Shown here: piece after piece, positions 1-5,250 of the stretch
Layout: each line of letters opens with the position of its first letter
Position numbering within the stretch: position 1 is the stretch's first letter
Assembly (NCBI GenBank): GCA_964636665.1
Contig: CAZWVT010000075.1
Span: 1-7,145, forward strand
Length of the DNA: 7,145 nucleotides
Source of the DNA: JAAYLC01 sp964636665
Lineage (GTDB): Bacteria > Bacteroidota > Bacteroidia > Flavobacteriales > Flavobacteriaceae
Reading direction: 5' to 3'
Translations under genes and position numbers: made by a program
Notes under the pieces: model-generated
What the model saw: only the letters and a program-made list of their open reading frames with translations
What the model was told of the DNA's origin: nothing
Databases searched by the model: none

Positions 1-54
1 GATGCCATCGATTTTAACAGCATGAAAGTCGGATTGATTTTCTATATTTTATAA
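1..54 (+). CDS. 3' end of a plus-strand gene (partial), possibly an outer-membrane beta-barrel protein
   Basis: Plus-strand frame 1 is open from the window edge for 17 codons and ends in TAA at 52-54; the other two plus frames hit stops within the first 30 bases. The visible C-terminus reads DAIDFNSMKVGLIFYIL. Its last residues are hydrophobic with a beta-strand look, as in the final strand of many Bacteroidota outer-membrane barrel proteins, but this is weak evidence. The gene would converge on the minus-strand membrane protein gene and overlap it by six bases. The alternative is that this stretch is only spacer, or holds the start of a further minus-strand gene from an ATG at 23-21 (MLLKSMA...). 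So little is visible that the family cannot be named. Confidence 0.4.
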   Translation, partial: DAIDFNSMKVGLIFYIL

Positions 55-654
55 CCCAGAATTGTATAAAACAAATTGCGGAAGCGCACCAACAAAGAAT
101 CCGATAATCAATTCAGGAATCGTATGTGCATTTGCAGACAATCTGGAAGAAGCGACCCAACCGTTGGAAAACAATAAAAAACTTATGGTTGCCAATAAAT
201 GAATCTTAAAATGTACACTTAATCCTATCAGAAAAACCAACAATGCCGCTACTCCAATCTGATGCAAACTGACTTTTACCCTCAACAAAACCATAATTAA
301 AGCCGAAGTGGATGAAAACAACAATCCCACAAAGAAGAAATAAAGTTCCGGATTGTCATAAGGATGGAGAACTTTTTTGATAATCAATAAAAGTAAAAGA
401 CAGAGAATCATTAGGGGATAGCGTCTTTCCCGAACATTTTTAAGATAAATTGACTCCACCAAACCCAATGAACGCAGAATGAAATACACCACCAACGGAA
501 TGGCAATGGTAATAATCATAATAGACATCAGATGAATTCCGGCCCATTCCCAATCGATAAATCTCGGTGTCAGATAAAAATACAGTACACTTCCAATCAA
601 CGGAATCAAAAGCGGATGATATAGAATCGAGCCGATTTGAAGGAATATTCTCAT
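49..654 (-). CDS. PAP2-like multi-pass integral membrane protein
   Basis: The 201-residue protein is very hydrophobic, with roughly six membrane segments (about residues 7-28, 43-63, 82-96, 103-124, 132-147 and 180-197). It carries degenerate versions of the three PAP2 (type 2 phosphatidic acid phosphatase) motifs: K72 with R78-Y79-P80 for KX6RP, S129-L130-H131 for PSGH, and S170-R171-X5-H177-X3-E181 for SRX5HX3D. Both histidines and the arginine of the last motif are kept, but the spacing of the first motif is shifted, SGH reads SLH and the last Asp is Glu. The family removes phosphate from lipid or isoprenoid phosphates at the membrane; activity here is inferred and uncertain. I chose the ATG at 654, which shares one base with the rpoN stop (TGATG), over a TTG one codon earlier. 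This arrangement suggests co-transcription and translational coupling with rpoN. Confidence 0.75.
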   Translation of the reverse strand: MRIFLQIGSILYHPLLIPLIGSVLYFYLTPRFIDWEWAGIHLMSIMIITIAIPLVVYFILRSLGLVESIYLKNVRERRYPLMILCLLLLLIIKKVLHPYDNPELYFFFVGLLFSSTSALIMVLLRVKVSLHQIGVAALLVFLIGLSVHFKIHLLATISFLLFSNGWVASSRLSANAHTIPELIIGFFVGALPQFVLYNSGL

Positions 655-2108
655 CAAATTTCTTTTCGTAAGCGTGCTACGGGTATGTCTAATTGTTCTC
701 GGTATTTTGCTACCGTTCGTCGGGCAATCGGATACCCTTTCTCTAATAATATTTTTGCCAGCCTGTCATCTGTCAGCGGTTTGCGCTTGTCCTCTTCTGC
801 CACGGTAATTTCCAATATCTTTTTGATTTCCCGAGTTGAGACCTCTTCTCCTTGGTCGTTCTTCATTGCTTCACTGAAAAAATCCTTAATTAATTTCGTC
901 CCGTAAGGCGTGTCCACATATTTACTATTGGCAACTCGTGATACAGTAGAAACGTCCATATTGATTTTATCGGCAATGTCTTTTAGAATCATCGGTTTTA
1001 ATTTCTGCTCATCGCCGGTCATAAAATATTCCTCCTGATGATTCATAATTGCATCCATAGTAACATAAAGCGTTTGCTGTCTTTGGCGAATGGCATCAAT
1101 AAACCATTTGGCGGCATCTAATTTTTGCTTGATAAAAAGCACTGCTTCCGTCTGAGACTTTGATTTCTTTTTAGCTTCTTTATAGCCTTTCAGCATGTTA
1201 GAATATTCCGAGGAAACGTGAAGCTCAGGCGCGTTTCGTCCGTTTAGCGTCAAATCCAACACGCCATCGACAATCCGGATGGTAAAATCGGGAACAATGT
1301 GTTCGATTGCTTTCGTATTTCCGGCATAACTCCCGCCCGGTTTTGGATTTAGCATCTCAATTTCCCGAATGGCTTCCCGAAGCTGATCTTCGGAAATACT
1401 CATTTTCTGTTGAAGTTTTTCATAATGTTTTTTTATAAACTGATCAAAGGAATCAGTCAATATTTCCTTAGCAAGAACAATTGAAGGCAAATCCGTTTTT
1501 CTATCTAATTGCAACAAAAGACATTCTTGTAGATCGCGTGCACCCACTCCCGCAGGATCCAATTGTTGAACAACCGACAATACGCGTAGCACCTGGTCTT
1601 CTGTGGTATAAAAATTTTGCGTAAATGCCAAATCATCGACAATTTCACTGACCTCCCGACGGATGTATCCACTTTCATCCACACTTCCTATCAAAAACTT
1701 CGCTATTTCTTTTTCTTCATCTGTTAAACGGAAAGTATTGAGTTGCTGTAATAAATATTGATTAAAAGAAACGCCTGATGCATAAGGGATTTCCCGGTCT
1801 TCATCATCAGCACTGTAATTGTTTGCCGACAGTTTATAACTCGGTATTTCGTCATCACTCAAATAATCGTCGACATCAAAATCGGTTTCTATGACTTCAT
1901 TTCCTTCATCGTAATTATCATCATAAGAATCTCGGTCATCATCATAGGCTTCTTCATCTTTCCCGCGTTCTAATGCCGGATTTTCCTGAAGTTCTTGAGC
2001 GATTCGCTGTTCAAATGCAAGCGTTGGAAGTTGAATCATCTTCATCAACTGAATTTGTTGAGGTGACAACTTCTGAGAAAGTTTTAAATTTAATTGTTGC
2101 TTCAGCAT
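654..2108 (-). CDS. rpoN: RNA polymerase sigma-54 factor RpoN
   Basis: Alternative sigma factor that directs core RNA polymerase to -24/-12 promoters and needs AAA+ enhancer-binding activators to open DNA. The 484 residues show the complete family layout. Region I is Gln/Leu-rich (residues 1-47, including SPQQIQLMKMIQLP and LQENPALE). Region II is very acidic (about 50-105, rich in Asp and Glu). The core-binding domain spans about 113-300, with the conserved QQLDPAGVGARDLQECL near 181-197. The helix-turn-helix region is around 375-412 (DVSTVSRVANSKYVDTPYG), and the RpoN box ARRTVAKYRE lies at 462-471. Length is normal for the family and nothing key is missing. The ATG at 2108 begins directly at region I. 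It lies 111 bases after asnS on the same strand and may be partly co-transcribed with it; a weak promoter candidate sits in the gap. The membrane protein gene begins on its stop codon. Confidence 0.97.
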   Translation of the reverse strand: MLKQQLNLKLSQKLSPQQIQLMKMIQLPTLAFEQRIAQELQENPALERGKDEEAYDDDRDSYDDNYDEGNEVIETDFDVDDYLSDDEIPSYKLSANNYSADDEDREIPYASGVSFNQYLLQQLNTFRLTDEEKEIAKFLIGSVDESGYIRREVSEIVDDLAFTQNFYTTEDQVLRVLSVVQQLDPAGVGARDLQECLLLQLDRKTDLPSIVLAKEILTDSFDQFIKKHYEKLQQKMSISEDQLREAIREIEMLNPKPGGSYAGNTKAIEHIVPDFTIRIVDGVLDLTLNGRNAPELHVSSEYSNMLKGYKEAKKKSKSQTEAVLFIKQKLDAAKWFIDAIRQRQQTLYVTMDAIMNHQEEYFMTGDEQKLKPMILKDIADKINMDVSTVSRVANSKYVDTPYGTKLIKDFFSEAMKNDQGEEVSTREIKKILEITVAEEDKRKPLTDDRLAKILLEKGYPIARRTVAKYREQLDIPVARLRKEI

Positions 2109-2127
2109 AGTTCTTTACAATACTTCA

Positions 2128-2155
2128 TAAAGTTAAAAAAAACCAACCACTCAAA
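2128..2155 (-). promoter_or_regulatory. weak candidate promoter for rpoN
   Basis: On the minus strand, TTTG (2155-2152) is followed after 16 bases by TAACTTTA (2135-2128), one mismatch from the Bacteroidota -7 consensus TAnnTTTG. The spacing is slightly short. It lies about 20 bases upstream of the rpoN ATG. Readthrough from asnS is an equally possible source of rpoN mRNA. Confidence 0.25.
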
Positions 2156-2206
2156 AAAATAAGCAATCGGTTTTTAAGGTTTTGTCAACGATTCAGACAT
2201 AAACAA

Positions 2207-2231
2207 GCAGCTATTGATATCAATAAGCTGC
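2207..2231 (-). repeat. near-perfect inverted repeat straddling the asnS stop codon
   Basis: The 25-base sequence has outer arms GCAGCT/AGCTGC around the 12-base palindrome ATTGATATCAAT, with a single bulged A. As RNA it can fold into a stem of about ten pairs that contains the asnS stop codon (2222-2220). On the minus strand it is followed by TTGTTTATG, which is only partly U-rich, so it is not a textbook terminator. It could act as a weak terminator, an mRNA 3'-end stabiliser or a binding site for a dimeric protein. A second weak stem (AATCG at 2193-2189 with CGATT at 2169-2165, minus-strand reading) is followed by a T run near 2160-2153 and could assist termination. Confidence 0.45.
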
Positions 2232-3662
2232 ATTTCCCGGTGTTCGCGGATAAGGAATTACGTCGCGAATGTTGGTCATTCCCGTTGTAAATTGAACCAT
2301 CCGTTCAAAACCGAGTCCAAAACCGCTGTGCACTGCCGTTCCGAATTTTCTCAAATCCAGGTACCAATATAATTCTTTTTCATCAATATTCGTCGCTTTC
2401 ATTTTCTCCAATAACACATCATAGCGTTCTTCCCGTTGCGATCCTCCGACGATTTCCCCAATTCCGGGGAATAGAACATCCATGGCACGAACTGTTTTTC
2501 CGTCTTCATTCAACCGCATATAAAAAGCTTTGATTTTGGCAGGATAATCAAATAGAATCACAGGCGATTTAAAATGTTTTTCAACCAAATAGCGTTCGTG
2601 TTCCGATTGCAAATCAACACCCCACTCATCGATAAGATACTTGAATTTTTTCTTCTGATTGGGTTTTGATTTTTTGAGAATTTCAATGGCTTCTGTATAG
2701 CTGATTCTCACGAATTTATTACTGACGACAAACTGCAATTTTTCACGCAAACTCATAGCGCTGCGTTCCGATTCCGGTTTGTTTTTTTCTTCTTGAAGCA
2801 GTCTGTTTTCTAAAAACTCCAAATCATCTTCGCAATGTTCCAAGGCATAAGTAAGGATGTATTTGATGAAGTCTTCTGCCAAATTCATAGTGTCATCCAA
2901 ATCGTAAAAAGCGACCTCAGGTTCTACCATCCAAAATTCGGCAAGGTGACGACTGGTATTGGAATTTTCTGCCCGAAAAGTAGGACCGAATGTATAAACT
3001 TTTCCCAATCCCATCGCATAAGTTTCAGCTTCTAATTGCCCGCTTACGGTAAGGTGTGTTTCTTTTCCAAAAAAATCTTTTTCAAAATCGATACTCCCGT
3101 CTTTGGTCAAAGGCGGATTCTTTGAGTCAAATGAAGAAACTGTAAACATTTCGCCTGCTCCTTCAGCATCGCTTCCCGTAATGATAGGCGAATTCATATA
3201 GAAAAAACCTTTTTCGTCGAAGTATTTGTGAATTGCAAATGCAAGCTTGGAACGCACGCGCATTACAGCCCCAAAAGTATTGGTTCGTATTCTTAAATGT
3301 GCTTGTTCCCGAAGTGTTTCGAGAGAATGACGTTTGGGCGAAAGAATGGTTAATTTTACTTCATCAGGATTTGCTTCTCCTAAAATATCAACCGTATCTG
3401 CTTGAATTTCCACAGTTTGCCCTTTCCCCTGACTTTCAACCAAGGTGCCGGAAACGGAAATCGCTGCTCCTACATTTATTTTATCTAAAATAGCATCATC
3501 AAAAGATTCATAATCAACAACACATTGGATGGTCTTGATAGTAGAACCATCATTCAAAGCAATAAAACGATTGCTTCTGAAAGCACGTACCCATCCGGAG
3601 ATGGTTATTTTTTGGTTTATCGAATCTGTCCGTAATAAATCTGATACAGTCGTAGTATTCAT
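2220..3662 (-). CDS. asnS: asparagine--tRNA ligase (AsnRS)
   Basis: Cytoplasmic class IIb aminoacyl-tRNA synthetase that activates asparagine with ATP and charges tRNA-Asn. The 480-residue protein has an N-terminal anticodon-binding OB fold (about 18-96, ITISGWVRAFRSNRFIALNDGS) and a class II catalytic core. Motif 1 is near 138-161, motif 2 is at 223-249 with F229-R230-A231-E232 and the HLAEFWMVEPE stretch, and motif 3 is at 446-458 (SGFGLGFERMVQF, with E453-R454). A charged insert lies at about 287-340 (EEKNKPES... KKSKPNQKKKF). I chose the ATG at 3662, giving MNTTTVSDLL. A TTG seven codons upstream at 3683 lies inside the promoter -7 element and should not be translated. The gene is separated from frr by a terminator and has its own promoter, so it begins a new transcription unit that may continue into rpoN. 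Confidence 0.97.
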   Translation of the reverse strand: MNTTTVSDLLRTDSINQKITISGWVRAFRSNRFIALNDGSTIKTIQCVVDYESFDDAILDKINVGAAISVSGTLVESQGKGQTVEIQADTVDILGEANPDEVKLTILSPKRHSLETLREQAHLRIRTNTFGAVMRVRSKLAFAIHKYFDEKGFFYMNSPIITGSDAEGAGEMFTVSSFDSKNPPLTKDGSIDFEKDFFGKETHLTVSGQLEAETYAMGLGKVYTFGPTFRAENSNTSRHLAEFWMVEPEVAFYDLDDTMNLAEDFIKYILTYALEHCEDDLEFLENRLLQEEKNKPESERSAMSLREKLQFVVSNKFVRISYTEAIEILKKSKPNQKKKFKYLIDEWGVDLQSEHERYLVEKHFKSPVILFDYPAKIKAFYMRLNEDGKTVRAMDVLFPGIGEIVGGSQREERYDVLLEKMKATNIDEKELYWYLDLRKFGTAVHSGFGLGFERMVQFTTGMTNIRDVIPYPRTPGNAAY

Positions 3663-3680
3663 AATATGGTATTTAAAGCG

Positions 3681-3710
3681 CAAAGATACTTTTAAAAAAA
3701 TTTAAAAAAA
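3681..3710 (-). promoter_or_regulatory. asnS proximal promoter with adjacent phased A/T tracts
   Basis: The minus strand carries TATCTTTG at 3688-3681, an exact match to the Bacteroidota -7 element TAnnTTTG, about 19 bases upstream of the asnS ATG. No clear TTG -33 element is visible. Instead, two tandem copies of the ten-base unit TTTAAAAAAA (3691-3710, plus-strand reading) sit just upstream. They are spaced by one helical turn, as expected for intrinsically bent or UP-like DNA. Confidence 0.6.
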
Positions 3711-3740
3711 ATGAAAGCTACAAAGACATGAAGAAGCTTT
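3704..3740 (-). terminator. weak hairpin plus T-run upstream of asnS (possible attenuator)
   Basis: Minus-strand arms AAAGCT (3740-3735) and AGCTTT (3719-3714) can pair across a 15-base loop, followed by CA and a run of eight T (3711-3704). The stem has only six pairs with two G-C, so it is a poor terminator on its own. It lies between the distal and proximal promoter candidates, where it could attenuate transcripts from the distal one or back up the frr terminator. Confidence 0.3.
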
Positions 3741-3741
3741 A

Positions 3742-3768
3742 CAAAGTTAACTTCCGACTGGACTTCAA
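3742..3768 (-). promoter_or_regulatory. candidate distal asnS promoter
   Basis: Minus-strand TTG at 3768-3766, a 16-base spacer, then TAACTTTG at 3749-3742, an exact match to TAnnTTTG. The spacer is slightly shorter than the usual 17-23. A transcript from here would have a leader of roughly 70 bases that includes the weak hairpin. The upstream element overlaps the T-rich tail of the frr terminator. Confidence 0.35.
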
Positions 3769-3770
3769 TA

Positions 3771-3797
3771 AAAAAAGCGACTGGAAAAAGTCGCTTT
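3771..3797 (-). terminator. intrinsic terminator of the pyrH-frr operon
   Basis: A perfect nine-base inverted repeat, AAAGCGACT (3774-3782) and AGTCGCTTT (3789-3797), encloses a six-base loop. On the minus strand the stem's 3' arm runs directly into a T run (TTTTTTATTG), giving a classical Rho-independent terminator 21 bases after the frr stop. The plus-strand side lacks a T run, so it acts on minus-strand transcripts only. Confidence 0.88.
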
Positions 3798-3818
3798 GAA
3801 AAATGTATTTTTAAAAAA

Positions 3819-4373
3819 TTAAATCGTCATAATTTCTTTTTCTTTCTTGGCATAAATCTCATCCACACGTTTGATGTAATTATCCGTTAATTTTTGAATA
3901 TCTTCTTCCAATGCCTTCTTTAAATCTTCGGAAATATCCAACTCTTTCAGGCTGTTATTTCCATTTTTCCGGTCGTTTCGAATCCCGATTTTGGCTTCTT
4001 CGGCAATGGCTTTTGCTTGTTTTGCAAGCTCTTTTCTTCTTTCCTCAGTTAACGGCGGAACATTGATGATAACACTTTCCCCGTTGTTCATCGGATTAAA
4101 CCCGAGATTTGCATAAAGAATTCCTTTTTCAATTTCGGAAATCATCGATTTTTCCCAAGGTTGTATGGTAATTGTCATTCCATCGGGCGTGTTGATGTTT
4201 GCCACTTGACTCAGTGGCGTCGGATTGCCGTAATATTCAACTACTACGCTTCCCAACATAGCAGGTGATGCCTTTCCGGCGCGAATATTTAGAAACTGTT
4301 TTTCCAAATGTTTCAGAGCACCTATCATGGATTCCTCTGTACTTTCCATTATTAAATCAATTTCTTCTTCCAT
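3819..4373 (-). CDS. frr: ribosome recycling factor (RRF)
   Basis: Cytoplasmic factor that, with EF-G and GTP, splits the post-termination 70S ribosome so subunits can be reused. The 184-residue length is typical. Residues 1-30 and about 106-184 form the long three-helix bundle (domain I), including LKHLEKQFLNIRAGKASP and the PPLTEERRKELAKQAK helix start. Residues about 31-105 form beta domain II, with the family signature PTPLSQVANINTPDGMTITI at 51-70 and QPWEKSM following. The conserved Arg132 region (IRNDRK, 131-136) is present. The ATG at 4373 gives the usual MEEEIDLI-type N-terminus seen in Bacteroidota; Met9 is a less likely start. It follows pyrH by 38 bases, the conserved pyrH-frr pair of bacteria, and is closed by a strong terminator. 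Confidence 0.97.
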   Translation of the reverse strand: MEEEIDLIMESTEESMIGALKHLEKQFLNIRAGKASPAMLGSVVVEYYGNPTPLSQVANINTPDGMTITIQPWEKSMISEIEKGILYANLGFNPMNNGESVIINVPPLTEERRKELAKQAKAIAEEAKIGIRNDRKNGNNSLKELDISEDLKKALEEDIQKLTDNYIKRVDEIYAKKEKEIMTI

Positions 4374-4382
4374 AACATTCGT

Positions 4383-4396
4383 TCCGCAATTGCGGA
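4383..4396. repeat. 14-base perfect palindrome between pyrH and frr
   Basis: TCCGCAATTGCGGA is a perfect palindrome in the 38-base spacer, ten bases upstream of the frr ATG. As RNA it can form a small GC-rich five-pair stem with an AATT loop. It has no T run, so it is unlikely to terminate; it may influence frr translation or mRNA processing. No clear Shine-Dalgarno sequence is seen in front of frr. Confidence 0.4.
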
Positions 4397-4411
4397 GGTT
4401 TTAATTTTGTT

Positions 4412-5119
4412 TTAATGCAAATTAACAGTCGTTCCTATTTTTTCTCCCGAGACTACTTTCAGCAAGTTGTCTTCGGTATTCATATCAAAAACAATAATCG
4501 GCAGTTTGTTTTCATGACTCAAAGTAAAAGCTGTGGTATCCATTACTTTTAAGCCTTTGCTCAACACATCTTCAAAGGTAATAAAATCAAACTTAGTGGC
4601 AAGTTTGTCTTTTTCCGGATCGCTGGTATAAATTCCGTCTACGCGGGTTCCTTTTAAGATAACGTCGGCATCAACTTCAATGGCTCGTAAAACAGCAGCT
4701 GAATCAGTAGTAAAATACGGATTTCCTGTTCCTCCGCCAAAAATAACCACTCGACCTTTTTCCAGATGGCGGATGGCTTTTCTACGGATAAAAGGCTCGG
4801 CAACTTCGTTGATGTTAATGGCAGTTTGCAAACGTGTAGGTACGCCTTCGTTTTCCAGTGCGCTTTGCAAGGCCAACCCATTAATTACCGTGGCAAGCAT
4901 TCCCATATGATCGCCTTGTACCCGATCCATTCCGCTGCTTGCTCCCGAAAGTCCGCGGAAAATATTTCCGCCTCCAATGACAATGGCAACTTGAATGCCT
5001 TTGTCGGTTACTTTTTTAATTTCAAGTGCATATTCTTTCAATCGTCCGGGATCAATTCCGTATTGTTGTTTTCCCATTAACGCTTCACCCGAGAGCTTTA
5101 GTAAAATTCTTTTGTACAT
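4412..5119 (-). CDS. pyrH: uridylate kinase (UMP kinase)
   Basis: Phosphorylates UMP to UDP with ATP in pyrimidine nucleotide synthesis; the bacterial enzyme is a cytoplasmic hexamer of the amino-acid kinase fold, commonly activated by GTP and inhibited by UTP. The 235-residue protein shows the family motifs in order: KLSGEALMG at 8-16, the glycine-rich GGGNIFRG at 49-56, DHMGMLATVINGLAL at 70-84 with D70, the UMP-contacting FGGGTGNPYFTTDSAA at 127-142, and LKGTRVDGIYTSDP at 155-168. The length is normal for the family. The ATG at 5119 starts the protein two residues before the first beta strand, as in relatives. It is the first gene of a pyrH-frr operon with its own TAnnTTTG-type promoter. 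Confidence 0.97.
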   Translation of the reverse strand: MYKRILLKLSGEALMGKQQYGIDPGRLKEYALEIKKVTDKGIQVAIVIGGGNIFRGLSGASSGMDRVQGDHMGMLATVINGLALQSALENEGVPTRLQTAININEVAEPFIRRKAIRHLEKGRVVIFGGGTGNPYFTTDSAAVLRAIEVDADVILKGTRVDGIYTSDPEKDKLATKFDFITFEDVLSKGLKVMDTTAFTLSHENKLPIIVFDMNTEDNLLKVVSGEKIGTTVNLH

Positions 5120-5136
5120 AACCCTGTTTTGTTGGG

Positions 5137-5144
5137 CAAAAATA
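5137..5144 (-). promoter_or_regulatory. pyrH-frr promoter (-7 element)
   Basis: TATTTTTG on the minus strand (5144-5137) matches TAnnTTTG exactly and lies about 17 bases upstream of the pyrH ATG, implying a very short leader. No TTG is present at the expected -33 distance, where the DNA is T/A-rich. Confidence 0.5.
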
Positions 5145-5207
5145 ATTAAAAATATGTTTTAAAATTATTTTGCCGGGAAAAAGCTTGTGAGAGTTGCATA
5201 ACCCGAA

Positions 5208-5239
5208 ATTCAAAAAACATGTGTTTGAAAATTTTGAAT
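5208..5239. repeat. AT-rich inverted repeat downstream of the T9SS cargo gene
   Basis: ATTCAAAA (5208-5215) and TTTTGAAT (5232-5239) form a perfect eight-base inverted repeat with a 16-base loop, 12 bases after the stop of the secreted protein gene. There is no T run after it on the minus strand, so it is at best a weak terminator. The same stretch has two direct copies of TGTTTGAAAA (5222-5231 and 5239-5248). No better terminator is seen before pyrH. Confidence 0.3.
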
Positions 5240-5250
5240 GTTTGAAAAAA

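Noticed and set aside
655..657. TTG start one codon upstream of the PAP2-like gene's ATG
   Set aside because: The following ATG forms the common TGATG stop-start junction with rpoN, a better-supported start.
637..906. Plus-strand open frame of 89 codons
   Set aside because: It lies antisense to the conserved rpoN C-terminus, including the RpoN box region, and shows no family features.
2109..2219. Sigma-54 (-24/-12) promoter for rpoN autoregulation
   Set aside because: No TGGC-N8-TTGC pattern with GG/GC at the right spacing was found in the asnS-rpoN gap.
2835..3493. Two plus-strand open frames (2835-3035 and 3233-3493)
   Set aside because: Both are antisense to well-conserved asnS sequence and their translations look like reverse-strand shadows.
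3660..3683. Seven-codon N-terminal extension of asnS from a TTG at 3683
   Set aside because: The TTG is the end of the promoter's TATCTTTG element, so it would lie upstream of the transcript start; the ATG at 3662 gives the usual AsnRS N-terminus.
4654..5080. Three overlapping open frames within pyrH on both strands
   Set aside because: pyrH accounts for the whole stretch with all its motifs; the others have low-complexity, non-protein-like composition.
5208..5239. Intrinsic terminator between the secreted protein gene and pyrH
   Set aside because: The stem is AT-only apart from two C/G pairs at most and has no following T run on the minus strand; kept only as an inverted repeat.
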